64,000 bases of DNA from the NCBI RefSeq assembly GCF_037975245.1, contig NC_092576.1, forward strand, positions 1,004,501 through 1,068,500, written 5' to 3'. The stretch is from Apostichopus japonicus. Its lineage: Eukaryota; Echinodermata; Holothuroidea; Aspidochirotida; Stichopodidae. Shown here piece by piece: positions 12,275 through 23,856 of this stretch; positions within the stretch are counted from its first letter, which is position 1, and every line of letters begins with the position of its first letter. Position numbers and translations under genes: made by a program. The notes beneath the pieces are model-generated. The model did no database searches. It had not been told where the DNA came from and saw only the letters and a list, made by a program, of their open reading frames with translations.

Positions 12275-14616
12275 CTTTGACGTTTTTTTCTGTTGTTGAC
12301 GGTCTTAATCTTAATCACATGTCATCTTGATGTCTCGGCTTCCGTCGTTTCAAAACTACGAGAGCCTCCAAAAGACATAGCATGTGAAACTATTGTTACA
12401 TGAAAATATATCGATCAACGTAAAGAAAGACGTTAATACATAGTTATGAGAGTTATAAATAAATACCGAAGTAAAAACCATCGAGGACTTTTGACTAGCT
12501 CGATTACATGGTTGTTCTTTCGTAAAACTTTTCATTTGCATTATTCTGTTATATCTGAAAGTGGTACATGTGATGCCTTGTTGGCTCTTCCGTACAAATT
12601 TAATCAGTACAATTCGTAAGTATGTAAGATCATGAGATACTTTATGATTTGAGTGTTCTGTTTACAACTTGATAGCATGCACGAGACATAAGATCTAGCC
12701 TACACTGAAACAGCAGCAGAGTGTCAGGATGACTAGACGTATTCTTTCAACCGGTCCTACAAATACATAACAATCAAACTAACAACTCAATAGTACTGTC
12801 AATAGGCAATTCCTGGCGAGGTGCTCTCTATTTTGCTAGCGTAAGCAGTGGAAGGATGAAGTCCCAAATAGGTACAGGTAGGCCCAAATATATGTAGGTC
12901 AAGGCTAAACCTGCATGTAACTTTCTTAGGTGCAGTTGACCATAGTGTAGGCCTTAGTATACATCCACTGACTTTGGATGCTGTTTGCTATGCTCTGAGC
13001 CTCTAAGCTTAGACAGGTTTGGTCCCACAGAGCAGTGGTAATATTTTGAGGTAATTTTTTTGTTACTTATAGGGAGTAAGATTTCCAAATGCCAAAAATA
13101 TGTGCAAAACTGGGGGGGGGGAGGGTTTTAAAAGCTTAAAAAAAGTTGATCAGCATACACCTGAAATGAATTCAAACTCATGAAATATGTAACTGCTTGA
13201 CTAAAAATTTTAGGTTGCCTGCTGTATCCGGTTGCTAGTAATATTTGAAGGTGCGTCAATTATGAAGTTCGGTCAATTATGAAGCCTTTACTAAACTGCT
13301 ACTAAGTACTAGGTGGTACAGTAACTAAGTTATACATGTAAGTATATTAGCCTAGCTCTACATACAAGTTACAGCATCCATTCCCATTGTTATACAACAT
13401 GGGATGTAGACGCTAGGGCCATGTCATAATGCTGAAGTTACCCAATAACAGATCACCCATAATTGTATCATTGAATTGGTACGAATGTTAAGTGTAAACC
13501 AGTCACGCCGGATGGTGTACAAAATTAACCTCAATTGCAGAATATCCTGCAACTATTGAATCTCATACTGTCACAGAGTATGACCGAGAGTCCCATAGTA
13601 AAGGCTAGCCTATACTAGTAAACAATGTATTGTCATGCTCAACAAGCGATTCATGTGTGAGATAGTTGTGGACTATTCTACAATTGCTCCAAAAATTAGG
13701 TCTAGGCAGAAGGCTAGTGTACTGTATATCAAACAGTAGCCTAGGTCCTCGGCTAAGCCTAGAAGTACAGTAGAACTTGTTTAATACTTGTAATATAAGT
13801 ACAGTACTAGTACGTATTAGAAGACTTTACTAATAATTACTGTAACTACATCAAAGACCTAGCCTACTGTAGGTTACATAAATATTGATTCAAAGCGTTG
13901 TTAGAGTTATTTTCAGGTTTCAAATAATGAACGTCCAAATTGGACTGATTTCTTAGCAGGTCTAACGTATAGGCCCCTTTGTTCATGATCAACTTGTGTT
14001 TCCTTAGTGAACCAAACGACTAATTATAACCCTTTGCAGTGCTGTGCTGGTACGGAAACATTTCAAGACCTCCTGTGCAGTAGAACCTGAAATCACAAGA
14101 TTCTGCTTGTGTACATAGAGATAACAAAGTATTGTATTATCATGTGTGCACTCAAACTTTATTACCGTACCTTTAAAGGCCTTGTTTACAACACATTTCA
14201 ATCATGGTGCGAAGATGTATTTGACTTGTTTCTGTAATATATCATGTAATATTTGAATCATTGTTTTGATGACAAAAAGTTATGAGTTGAGACAATTTAT
14301 AAATTTAGTACTAGGTCTTGTAGGGAGACGTTCTTATGTCGTCATTTAAGTAATTTAAGGGCCTCAACCAAATCAGTTAAAGTGCGGTATTTGTCTTCTT
14401 GCATTTTCTTTCTAGGCATTGTTTTACTTTACATTGATTTCCGAAATCACAGCGTATAAAGGGCCTCTAACATTTTCACAGACGCTATTTAAGGAAGTTA
14501 CAGTAGTATGCATTGCATGATGTCTAGGCTAGCATATTTATATGGTAACTACTGTAGTCCACAGCAGTCCTGCTTCAGAATTTGACAGTTATTTTGTTTT
14601 TTTATTTTTCTTACAG
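12275..14616. other. upstream region or 5' intron of the transporter
   Basis: No coding exon was recognised. The tract has many TACAGTA-like and CTAGGCTA-like words and a CTTTTCATTTGC-type AT-rich composition. It may be intronic if transcription begins in the block at 11.87-12.2 kb. Confidence 0.4.
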
Positions 14617-14675
14617 ACCTATCATTATAGGCTTCTGTTGTGCACGAATCAATGTGTTGTCAGGGGTCATTATAG
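14617..14675 (+). other. candidate 5' UTR exon of the transporter
   Basis: A T-rich tract and TTCTTACAG precede 14617, and the segment ends at GTAAGTAT after 14675. It has no start codon that opens a long frame. A diverged copy of this segment and its downstream flank lies at about 56185-56395, where the acceptor is lost. The coding exon's own leader would start at 14922 after CCTTTTACAG. Confidence 0.5.
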
Positions 14676-15024
14676 GTAAGTATTATGCGTTCCTGTGCAG
14701 GTATTTTATAGTGCATGTTTTCATGGAGAACTGCAGGGATACAAAGTTTTTATGAGCCTGATGCAAACATTTTCATGACATTGCGTCCAGCTTTTAATAT
14801 CCTAGTAATAACACTGCTCAGTATGTCTGTCTCCAGGGTTTAACTTATCCATGCGCATAGTCTTCAAGCTTCAAATCTACAAATCCTTGTCAAGTTTACG
14901 TGTTTTCTGTTCCTTTTACAGACATATCGTGAATTTAACTCGGATCCAACAAGATACAGTACAGTACATAACCTTTTGAAGCTCAGAGAGTACAGTTATT
15001 CAAACTTCTATCCAGGGAAGTAAG

Positions 15025-16018
15025 ATGTCTGATACGATTAACGAAACCACCCCACTCATCAAGGATGACCGTGACAATATCCCAAAGTCCAGGGGTGCTG
15101 TCCTCGCTTCTCGTAGATGGATCACCGTAGAGCCAATCATCATGGCAGTTGCGTTAGGGTATGGTATCCTAATGGTAGTCCAATCACAATATGTTCACCA
15201 TTATTTTACCAACATATATGGCGGAAACGTTTCCTACTCCCAGTGCTTGCCAAATATTTCGGACTCGCAGCTTCGGGTGAACGAAGAGATCCAGGCGGAG
15301 ACCACGCTATGGAGTATTTATATGACAGTGTGTGTCTCGATAGGGAGCATCCCTGTGGGGTTCGTGTTGGGATCGTACAGCGACCAAATCGGACGTAAAA
15401 TACCTCTGGGCATTTCCGTCTCGGGGATGTTTCTCTGCTCCTTGTCCAGTTTCCTCACCATCCTGTTTGAGCTTCCGCTCTGGTTCCTGCTGCTAGGGAC
15501 GGGTATCCTAGGTCTGAGCGGTGGGTTCATGCTGATGGTATCGGTGTGCATGTCCTACGCGGCGGACGTCACCGACGAGAACAACCGCATGATTCACATC
15601 ATCGTCCTGGATGTGCTGCTCTTCCTCATGGTCGGTGTTCCTCAGCTCGGAATCGGATTTCTCATAAAAAATGTTGGATATGCGGTACCGTTCTTGATCG
15701 TCATGACGGTGTCGCTGTTAGTGCTCGCGTACATCATTATACCAGGATTATTGCTGGAGACCGTGGAGAGGAACGTAGTGGGCGGGGTGAGGTCCCCCGT
15801 AAAGAAGACCTTCAGTGATGCCATGGGTATACTGAAGGTGAAAGAGAACAGACGGCACATCAAGATAATCCTCTACATGGTTGTCGCGTTTGCTATGACC
15901 GGTTTTGGGTCAGGTAGCTTCGCAGTAACTGTGCTGTATGGGATGGGGGCGCCATTGTGTCTGTCACCAGAAGATATTGGATTATTTCTCTTTGGTTCGC
16001 TCATGTCTGCTGGAGTTG
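15025..16018 (+). CDS. transporter coding exon 1 (residues 1-331)
   Basis: This large exon carries the N-terminal six-helix half and the start of the second half, ending at phase 1 before GTAAGT. It includes the cytosolic TTPLI motif, VEP at 35-37 in the first helix, motif A and the central loop with VRSPVKKTFSDAM. It is more GC-rich than its surroundings, as expected of coding sequence. Alternative-frame and antisense open frames here are shadows of it. Confidence 0.93.
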
Positions 16019-19000
16019 GTAAGTATTACTAGAGTCTGTCTTTGTTTGTTTTTTTTTTTTTTAAACTTTGATTCACTAATTTGTGGTGACAAGCAAGCTT
16101 GAACGCACAGTTACGTTTTGCCAACTAACTGTTGAATCAGAAATGTGGATGTTTTATGTGAAACTTTGCTGAAGCATGGATTTGTACATTGAATCTGGAC
16201 AGTAGGACAACTGTACAGTACAGTATGTCCAAGCTCATGACAGGCTTCACTGTACCATACTTTTCCAGAAAATTTCTGAATGTGTGAACCTCAAAAAAAA
16301 ATGACCCACAAGGAGCTGCATAAACCCTAAATTGCATGTTGAATATCCCATCAAATAAACCACTTCATGTAGTCCAGACAGGTTTGTAATATGTTAACAA
16401 CAATCTAGAACGTGTTCTTTTCGTTTTGGATATCATCTTTCAAATATATGTACAAGTGGCTTCCAGTTGAACTGAGTTCATATCAATGTCATACATCTCA
16501 TTTGTCTTCTTTTTGCTTCAATGTCAGGTTCTATGATAGGGGGCGCTATACTTCCATTCTGCCTCAGCACCTTTGGTATGATGTATGTCTCCTACCTAAG
16601 TAACCAAGCAGCTTTCGTCGCAACAGCCCTCGCAAAGACTGAATGGTATTTGCTTCTTGGTAAGTTGTATGTTTTGGTTAATTTTACGATTAGCCTCAAC
16701 TGGGGGTTGGTAGAGGGGAGGGGGTTGGCTGAAGGCAAATGGAGGGGTATGAAGGTTTAGTTGAAGAAAGGACTAATGGTAAGTGGTCACTTCAAGTTGG
16801 AATCAATGATTTTTAAAAAGACTATGCTTGGAGGGTGAAAACCTTGGGAAGGTTTTAGTAGCATGCTAGTACCATGAGTTGATCACTTAGAAGTAACTTA
16901 TGTAAAAACATTTGTAATAATTAAAATTTAGTTCATTTGAGGGCAATATCTGGATTCTTTGAGCGGGGAATAATTTATGCATCTTACCTTGACAGAGATG
17001 AAGCCGAAACACTAGAACCAGATCTGTTGATTGTTTGGTTTAACTTGGAACAATATATCCCAAGGATTAGAAAGCAAACAGAAGCTCAATTTGAAACCCT
17101 CTCCATACAGTATATATGATGATTGTGGATGAATACCAGGTTGTATTGAAAGCATTTCATTTTTTTGTGATGAGTGTTCAGAGAATCACAAGGCAGGATT
17201 GTAATTGTCACACCCATTCCTGCTCCCCATCTTAGGACAAGAGTTTACCACTGCATCTGACCACCACAAGTTTGGTTATTGCATTAAAAACTAGTACTGT
17301 ACATTTAAAGCCAAAATTTCATTTGGCCTTATTTTTATTCATTTTTAATTTTTGCTTGTTTTTTTTTTATTGATGGTTTTAGTGTAATACTTCCATGGTC
17401 TGGCCAACCGTGGTGATACATGTGTATGTTAGTAAGAGATCGCCTACACATGTAACTGTTTCTGAAATTCATAAATCCCTCACTAAGAAACCTCAGAATA
17501 ATCCCCTCCTCCTCAATAAGCCACCGACTGTCTGGTACTTACCCCATGTCCTTTACTCCAGGGGTTTTTCACTTACTTTCTTACGAGAATTCTTGCATTA
17601 TACTAATGTCTCAGATTCCATTATATACTTCTGTTGTGAGAGACAAGTTTTCTCAATGAATTCTGTGTTATTTCAGTCTTTTGTAATATATTTTTTTATT
17701 ACTGGTTTCAGGAGCATGCCTTGGTGCTTTTAGGTTGCTAGCTCTTCCCATTGTCAGGACTGACCTTTCCAAGATGGTGAAACCTGATGAACAAGGTAAG
17801 GAGAGAAAATCGTTACTTGAGGTCCATGATGATCACATTATCAAAGTCATCTCTGCTCTTTTTCTTGACCAAAGAAGGGTAAATTGATAACTGGACCAGT
17901 GGTAGCAATGAACAAGGGTAAAAGATCAGCCATCAGGACTTCTGGTCAAAGGTCATCTGAGGTCAAACTTGACTTCTAGGGGACACTTAATTTGATATCT
18001 ACTGCTCTCCCTGGGATTTGAACCCATGAATGTTGTATTTATAAATAATTGTTTGTCCATTTAATATCTGCACATTTTCAAGTCTTGAAACTGTGTCACA
18101 GTATAGTATTGCTGGTAACTTGTTGGCAGAGTTTGTTCATCAGGGGTTCATTAGCAATTGTCTTTCCACGAATTACTTGTATAGTTATGTTGTCTACCGT
18201 CATGGCAGAGTTTGTCTTACTGGTGTCTTCTATAATTTCAACAATGTCCTTTCCTCAGCCAATTGTTGTCTTTTATTTGTCTTCTTCTACAGGTACGCTG
18301 TTCTCCATCATCGGTATTGTCAATAATTTGGCAGACTTTGTCTTACTGGTGTCTTCTATAATTTCAACATTGTCTTTTCCTCAGCCAGTTCTTGTCTTTT
18401 ATTTGTCTTCTTCTACAGGTACGCTGTTCTCCATCATCGGTATTGTCAATAATTTGGCAGAGTTTGTCTTACTGGTGTCTTCTATAATTTCAACATTGTC
18501 TTTTCCTCAGCCAGTTCTTGTCTTTTATTTGTCTTCTTCTACAGGTACGCTGTTCTCCATCATCGGTATTGTCAATAATTTGGCAGACTTTGTCTTACTG
18601 GTGTCTTCTATAATTTCAACATTGTCTTTTCCTCAGCCAGTTCTTGTCTTTTATTTGTCTTCTTCTACAGGTACGCTGTTCTCCATCATCGGTATTGTCA
18701 ATAATTTGGCAGACTTTGTCTTACTGGTGTCTTCTATAATTTCAACATTGTCTTTTCCTCAGCCAGTTCTTGTCTTTTATTTGTCTTCTTCTACAGGTAC
18801 GCTGTTCTCCATCATCGGTATTGTCAATAATTTGGCAGACTTTGTCTTACTGGTGTCTTCTATAATTTCAACATTGTCTTTTCCTCAGCCAGTTCTTGTC
18901 TTTTATTTGTCTTCTTCTACAGGTACGCTGTTCTCCATCATCGGTATTGTCAATAATTTGGCAGAGTTTGTCTTACTGGTGTCTTCCATAATTTCAACAT

Positions 19001-20804
19001 TGTCCTTTCCTCAGCCAATTGTTGTCTTTTATTTGTCTTCTTCTACAGGTACGCTGTTCTCCATCATCGGTATTGTCAATAATTTGGCAGAGTTGGTCTT
19101 CCCCGTGTCCTTACAAGTCATTTACGCAGCATCGTTGTCTTTCAATAGTCAGTTTGTCTTCTACCTTTCTGCTGGCCTTATATTGATTCCATGGGTCATC
19201 ACAGTGTAAGTATTCATCACTTTACAGACAGAATGGCAGAAAAAGTCATATACTGCCAACCCCCACCCCACCCAGACCCCTGTCCCATTAATTACAATCT
19301 GCCTCAACTTGTGGATAATCATGTATAGTTTGGCAGTGTGTGTGTGTGTGCTTAGGGCTGCGACTAATCAAGCCTTTGAAATTGCAAAGTCACGTCGGAT
19401 TCAGTCGGTAAACGAAACACTAAGCATTTTCCTAACCGGCAGTCAGTTGTGTGTGACAGTTTACGACCAGAGTGGCCTGGTCTTTTACAAATTTAGATAA
19501 ATAATCGAGGGAGAGTAATTTTCCATGCGGGCCTAAACGAGGAGCAGACCTTACCAGGTCAGTGGTGCAGTGTTTGCGGTGCTACGTCATTATCTGGTGA
19601 TAACTGACTCCCACTGATGTAACAAGAAAGAACGGGAAAGACTGACCAAACTATTACACCACAAATGATGGAATCAGCCATATTGTGTGCAAACAAAACA
19701 AATCAATTCAGTACATTTGTGGAACACAAACTTTCCCTGTTAGGTGTAACATAAATTTTTAGTTGTAAGGGGCAGTTCAAACATTTGTCATCAACAGACC
19801 TCTTCGATGCTTGTGTGTAATATTTCACTGCTTGGTAAGAGCTGTGACAAACTTACAAACAACTAAAAAATGCAGCTTTTAAGTTTCACTGTTTTTTTTT
19901 TTTAACTTTCAAAAAAGTTGTTTATTTTTTGCATGTCTTTTCATTTATATGGCATGAGTTTTGCTAAGTCATTTGGTGTTGAATATGCATCATTTTTGTG
20001 TCTCTCTCGTCATTGCATGTTGTTTCTTTGTGTTTGGTATTAAGGTTAAGACAACGTACCTATACCTTAGTTCTCTTTCACTTGTTTATTTTTGAGGCAT
20101 TATGAAATACTGTGTGACCTCCTGCATTCATGACTTACCCAGGTCAAGATGGGGCTGGGGAGGGGGGGGGGGAGGAGGGGAACAGAGACCTAGCTACATA
20201 CACCACAATATTGCAAGTCAGTTTCAAATGCTTACTTTCAAGTAATATTCCTTGGTCGTGGTGGTTTATTCAGTTTTAATCTGTTCGAAATGATATTCTG
20301 ACATGAACAGCAAGTCAGTAGAGGCTGTTATGAGGTTGTACCATATTAATTGCAGTCAGTATATATGATTATAATAGAGAAAATGCTGAGAGAAGAGGAA
20401 TGCAAGTAACACTTGCCAAGAAAGATTTGCCCATGTGTAATGATAAATTGAACATGCCATAACAGGAAGAGGAATGGTGATAAGCAAGGGGGGGGGGGGG
20501 GGGGTGGTGGGATGGTGGAGGAGGTAAAAGGAAAGTAGAAGAGGAAAAGAATGAATGAAAAGAGAGCTGTCTATGCATGATTTCTTGACACCTGTGGTCA
20601 CAAAAACCTTTGCAAATATTTCTCACACGTCTTATTTTCTCACCTCTTCTGTTTGGACACTTCATGGTTTCCATGGTAACTAATGCAATCTTTCTCTGTA
20701 GAATTCTTCACCTTATGAACTGTTCTGCACCAAGCACTTCCCACCAGGGATTACAAGCGTCTCAAGACAAGCTTCATTTAGCGTCAGAACCTTCCCAGGC
20801 TTAG
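15025..20804 (+). CDS. SLC46-type major facilitator transporter, five coding exons
   Basis: Coding exons are 15025-16018, 16528-16659, 17712-17795, 19049-19205 and 20702-20804. Together they give 1470 bases, 489 residues plus stop, in frame across every GT/AG junction. The start has A at -3 and opens with a TTPLI sorting-type motif. Family signs are glycosylation sites at N68 and N77 in the first outer loop, motif A (GSYSDQIGRK, 116-125), the SYAADVT segment (177-183), and KPDEQG late in the protein at the exon 3/4 join. About 11-12 hydrophobic segments are visible. SLC46 members are proton-coupled carriers of folates, muropeptides or related solutes in plasma or endolysosomal membranes; the substrate here is unknown. 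The fourth exon is preceded by an in-frame array of partial copies of itself. Confidence 0.92.
16528..16659 (+). CDS. transporter coding exon 2 (residues 332-375)
   Basis: Preceded by CAATGTCAG and followed by GTAAGT. It encodes GSMIGGAILPFCLSTF and a second hydrophobic stretch around the ALAKTEWYLLL segment. It is 132 bases long with phase 1 at both ends, so skipping would keep the frame. Confidence 0.9.
17712..17795 (+). CDS. transporter coding exon 3 (residues 376-403)
   Basis: Preceded by GGTTTCAG and followed by GTAAGG. It encodes GACLGAFRLLALPIV and then RTDLSKMVKPDEQ, which with the next exon's first residue gives the DEQG signature. It is 84 bases, phase 1 to phase 1. Confidence 0.9.
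18118..19048 (+). repeat. 126-bp in-frame tandem array repeating the start of transporter exon 4
   Basis: Seven splice-acceptor units recur at exactly 126 bases, with AG at 18291, 18417, 18543, 18669, 18795, 18921 and 19047. After each, the same 44-bp opening of exon 4 follows (GTACGCTGTTCTCC, then AATAATTTGGCAGA). Each unit then has a divergent 3' part that still resembles the exon body, and a new T-rich tract ending TTCTACAG. Degenerate older pieces extend back to about 18118. Because 126 is 42 codons, the whole array is open in the gene's frame. Each unit would encode GTLFSIIGIVNNLA, FVLLVSSIIST, and LVFYLSSST. No donor-like GTAAG occurs inside. Internal units are nearly identical, differing mainly at GAC/GAG after GCA. 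Confidence 0.95.
19049..19205 (+). CDS. transporter coding exon 4 (residues 404-456)
   Basis: This uses the last of seven equivalent acceptors. It encodes GTLFSIIGIVNNLAELVFPV and continues through LQVIYAASLSF to LILIPWVIT, the last two membrane helices. It ends at phase 2 before GTAAGT. Only this copy keeps the full helix-helix sequence and a donor, which marks it as the ancestral exon. Confidence 0.9.
20702..20804 (+). CDS. transporter coding exon 5 (residues 456-489, stop)
   Basis: Preceded by TTTCTCTGTAG. It encodes a short hydrophobic end (ILHLMN) and a polar cytosolic tail ending EPSQA, then TAG. Confidence 0.85.
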
Positions 20805-21250
20805 CCGTCCTATTTCGACATGATTTTGAGTTTTTGTTTCTTTTCTCTGTAAGTTTTTTTACTTTTCACATTGGTTCAATTTAATCGCAAGCTTTTTGGC
20901 ATATTCTGTCTTTTCTTTTATTTTTCTTTGCCATCGCATTATTTCACCTCATCATTTGACAACTTAAACTGCTCTTTCAGATCATCAAAACTTCTGATTG
21001 TTATATTCCCCAATATACAGTACTTACAGTACATTGGATGGTCATTTGTTTTGTCAAAATTTGAAGCCTTTGACAAATGCAGGATCGAATGATAATTAAT
21101 GCACAAAGTTCTGCGACTTAGCTGATTGCAGTTATTATCGTTCCTCATTCTTTGATTTTCTTAAAAATTTCATTGGTTGTTACTGTAATTGATGAACATT
21201 GCAAATATCTCAGTCTCATTGTTAATAAATATGTTGCATTTTCAACATGT
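20805..21250 (+). terminator. transporter 3' UTR with poly(A) signal
   Basis: T-rich sequence after the stop. AATAAA at 21224-21229 is the first consensus cleavage signal. The assignment is by position and motif. Confidence 0.45.
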
Positions 21251-21354
21251 CAATATAAGTTAAAGCCAATATAGCATTCTAGGAATTTTCAACCAGATTT
21301 TACTTTTGATGAAATTTAAATCCGCGAATTGAGTGACTAGACATTTTGTTGTTG

Positions 21355-21428
21355 TTTTTGTCTAGAACTACAGTGACTTCTGGGTCACAAGCACTGCACT
21401 CTACCAGCCAAGCTATCCAGCCGTTTGT
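21355..21428 (-). repeat. tRNA-like SINE fragment (A-box only)
   Basis: On the minus strand TAGCTTGGCTGGTAGAG resembles a tRNA-derived Pol III A box, followed by GTGCTTGTGACCC. The B box is not recognisable, so this is a degenerate SINE or tRNA relic. Confidence 0.4.
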
Positions 21429-21429
21429 T

Positions 21430-22735
21430 TATGGCAATCCTTTATATAGGTGTCATAACACAATTAATAGCTCCCATTGACTCACTTTTCAGAACTGCTA
21501 GAGAAGAGACAAGAAGTTTTCACCTGACATGTCCTACCCACCATACAGTATGATAGCTGATGGCTTGGGCTACCACAGCACATTGAAGTTTAAAATAGCC
21601 ACCATGACCGTGTAGAGTTTGAGCCAGAAGGGCTCAAACTTTATCATAGTGCTTCCGAACCCATCTGCCAGCTGTCTCTGCAGAATCTGCATGTTTCACC
21701 CAGGATTCTCTAAAAAACCTTAAAATCACCTTCAATCCTCCAGATATTTAGACCATCAGTAGTCTATTTCATCCTTTTCGACATCCAAGCATCAAAAAGA
21801 ATGACGATGACTCAAAAAAATACCAAAATACACCACTTACAGTACGTCACTTTAGGACTATTTTCCTGCCAATGGTTAACCTTCCAGGTGGATGTAGTCT
21901 CACCTTATTGTGGTACAGTACCTATATAGGTGGCCCCAGGAACTGAAATACTTTGGATACCATTTAACCTGGAATCACACATATTGTTTCAATATTTTCT
22001 TTTTTGTCTTATAAAACTGAAAAGAAGAAGTAACTACAAAAGCTTGTTCTATGTACCCCCCAAATTTCGGCTTATATATCTTACCAAAAAAAAATATGCC
22101 ACTGGTTGTGTGTATTTGAACAACACCTCATATACATATTGTCATTTGTGTAAAATTTTGGAGCAAAGTTATTCATTAATTTGAATGGTGGTTTCCAGTT
22201 CTATACGAGATCAATTATGCTCTGTCAGGTAACACTAAGTGTGATAATTTTTCGTCTTCACGTACACTGCAATTTACTGTTTGGCATCGCATCATTACTA
22301 TGTGATAATGCCTCATCTTCAGACAGCATCGTTTATATAGTCTTGCAGAACTTAATACAGTAGTTTACTTCACTGTATACAGTATGTGTACTCTTCACCT
22401 CAGAAAACGTTGCCAAAGTCAATGTTTCGTCTCAAAAATTGAGCATTAAAAGGATTTTCTGTTGACAAAAGTTGTATAAATTTAATATGTTGAAGAGAAT
22501 AATATTACATACTTCCAGTTGAAAACCCATATCAACATCTTCCCTCTAACTCGAAATATCGTTGATTGCATATAATCTATATCGACCGGCTTAACCTTCA
22601 ACTACTTCAGACAGAAAGTTGGATCAAATTTAGATGTCACCGTTTATGTATGAGAGACGGGTTGACAAGAAAGATACCAAGGTCTCGACTGGATAATTCG
22701 CATCTGTATTGCATCCTTGAAAATCTCTTTGGTAC
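21430..22735. other. intergenic, no gene seen
   Basis: AT-rich with no supported exon, RNA gene or repeat. Confidence 0.5.
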
Positions 22736-22737
22736 CT

Positions 22738-22990
22738 CTTAAAGTTATGCTGTATTGGCCCCTAATATGCTAGATATTCAAATATGGTCACCTTCGGTCA
22801 AAATTCTTAAACTATTTTATTACAACCTTTGAGGAAATTTTCCTCACTGGGACATTCAGTCAGCTTGTGTGTTCCTTAAATATGTCTGAGAACAATTTGG
22901 AGAGTAAAGACCTTCAGGAAAGTACTTTTTGAAAACTCCTAGCAATTATAGCGTGTTATAATTTGGGGCCTATACTGACTATCTTTAATC
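22738..22990. repeat. dispersed ~250-bp repeat, inverted partner at 52490-52740
   Basis: This matches the reverse complement of 52490-52740: shared words include CCTCACTGGGACATTCAGTC, GAGAGTAAAGACCT and TATAATTTGGGGCCTATACT in this orientation. A poorer copy appears around 29090-29300 in the 52-kb orientation. No coding potential or terminal structure was seen. Confidence 0.8.
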
Positions 22991-23500
22991 GTCACACATA
23001 CTACGCTGATAATACAAGGTTTCACTATTTCATGTGTACAGGCTGCCACACCCTGGCATATACGGAACAAAATAAATAGTTGAGGCAATGCTAAAAGTCG
23101 GTCATACCACTGAACCTACGCAGATCAAGAATGTGAATGAACCTTTGAACTGCTCTTTATACCAAGCAACCGAATGATGATGCAACAGAAGGCATTACCT
23201 TACCTGTATATGACCTGACCTACTGAATATAGATGAAGCACTCTTCTAAATAGGGCAAGAAGAGACTATGTATACATTCTCTTACATTTAGATAATAGCC
23301 AATTGTTGTGAATGTTGACTGAGGAGTCAAATTTTCTTGAATTGTCTCTTATGTGATGTTCATTTGTGCATGTACAGTTAGAATATTGAAACAGGGATTT
23401 CTTGGAGGCTTATGATCCTACATTAAATATCTGAAGCACCATTATGAATAAAGAGTGACCTACTTGAAGAGAAAAATGCATCTCCATTCCCCTCGAAAGG

Positions 23501-23546
23501 GAACAGATACTACACATGATATTAGCCAAAAGGCTCAGAAGCCCAT
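23501..23546 (-). pseudogene. U2 snRNA 5'-end-like fragment
   Basis: Read on the minus strand, GCTTCTGAGCCTTTTGGCTA is followed by ATATCATGTGTAGTATCTGTTC. This closely follows the conserved 5' end of U2 snRNA, including the branch-point-recognition region GTGTAGTATCTGTTC. After about 45 bases the match stops and no Sm-site or later stem-loops follow. It is most likely a truncated retrocopy, or the head of a U2-derived SINE. Confidence 0.7.
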
Positions 23547-23646
23547 CGATTGTCTCATTTCATCCCTTCTCAGAGGACCAAGCGGTATTGCTTAGAGAAA
23601 GACTAGTTTGCACCATATATAAGACATCCCAGACCCTTCCCATCCC

Positions 23647-23848
23647 CAGGCGCGTAGCCAGGAATTTTGGCTGAAAATGCCTCCCAGATCACTGGAAATG
23701 GCACTTCCCAGGCCTTGTAAGTTGCATCGTAGCATTTTCTCTTTTGAAAATACTAGCGATATCATAAAAACATTAAAAATTTTTTTTTGTAAATATGCTC
23801 AAGGGGGGGCGGCTGCCCCCTTCGCCCCCCCCCTTGGCTACGCGCCTG
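23647..23848. mobile_element. short hAT-like MITE, copy 1
   Basis: Termini CAGGCGCGTAGCCA and TGGCTACGCGCCTG are exact inverted repeats. Flanking 8-mers CCCATCCC at 23639-23646 and 23849-23856 are identical target duplications. The inside includes GGAAATGGCACTTCCCAGGC and opposed G- and C-runs next to the right end. It is 202 bases, non-coding. Confidence 0.93.
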
Positions 23849-23856
23849 CCCATCCC

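Noticed and set aside
15117..15863. Alternative-frame and antisense open frames inside transporter exon 1
   Set aside because: They overlap a coding exon with clear family motifs and are shadows of its GC-rich sequence.
17990..18035. tRNA B-box-like GGGATTTGAACCCATG
   Set aside because: No cloverleaf or A box at the right spacing; at most a SINE scrap.
18049..19209. Continuous 386-residue frame treated as a separate gene
   Set aside because: It is the intron array plus exon 4 of the transporter; the upstream part lacks a promoter or credible start. It matters as possible read-through, not as an independent gene.
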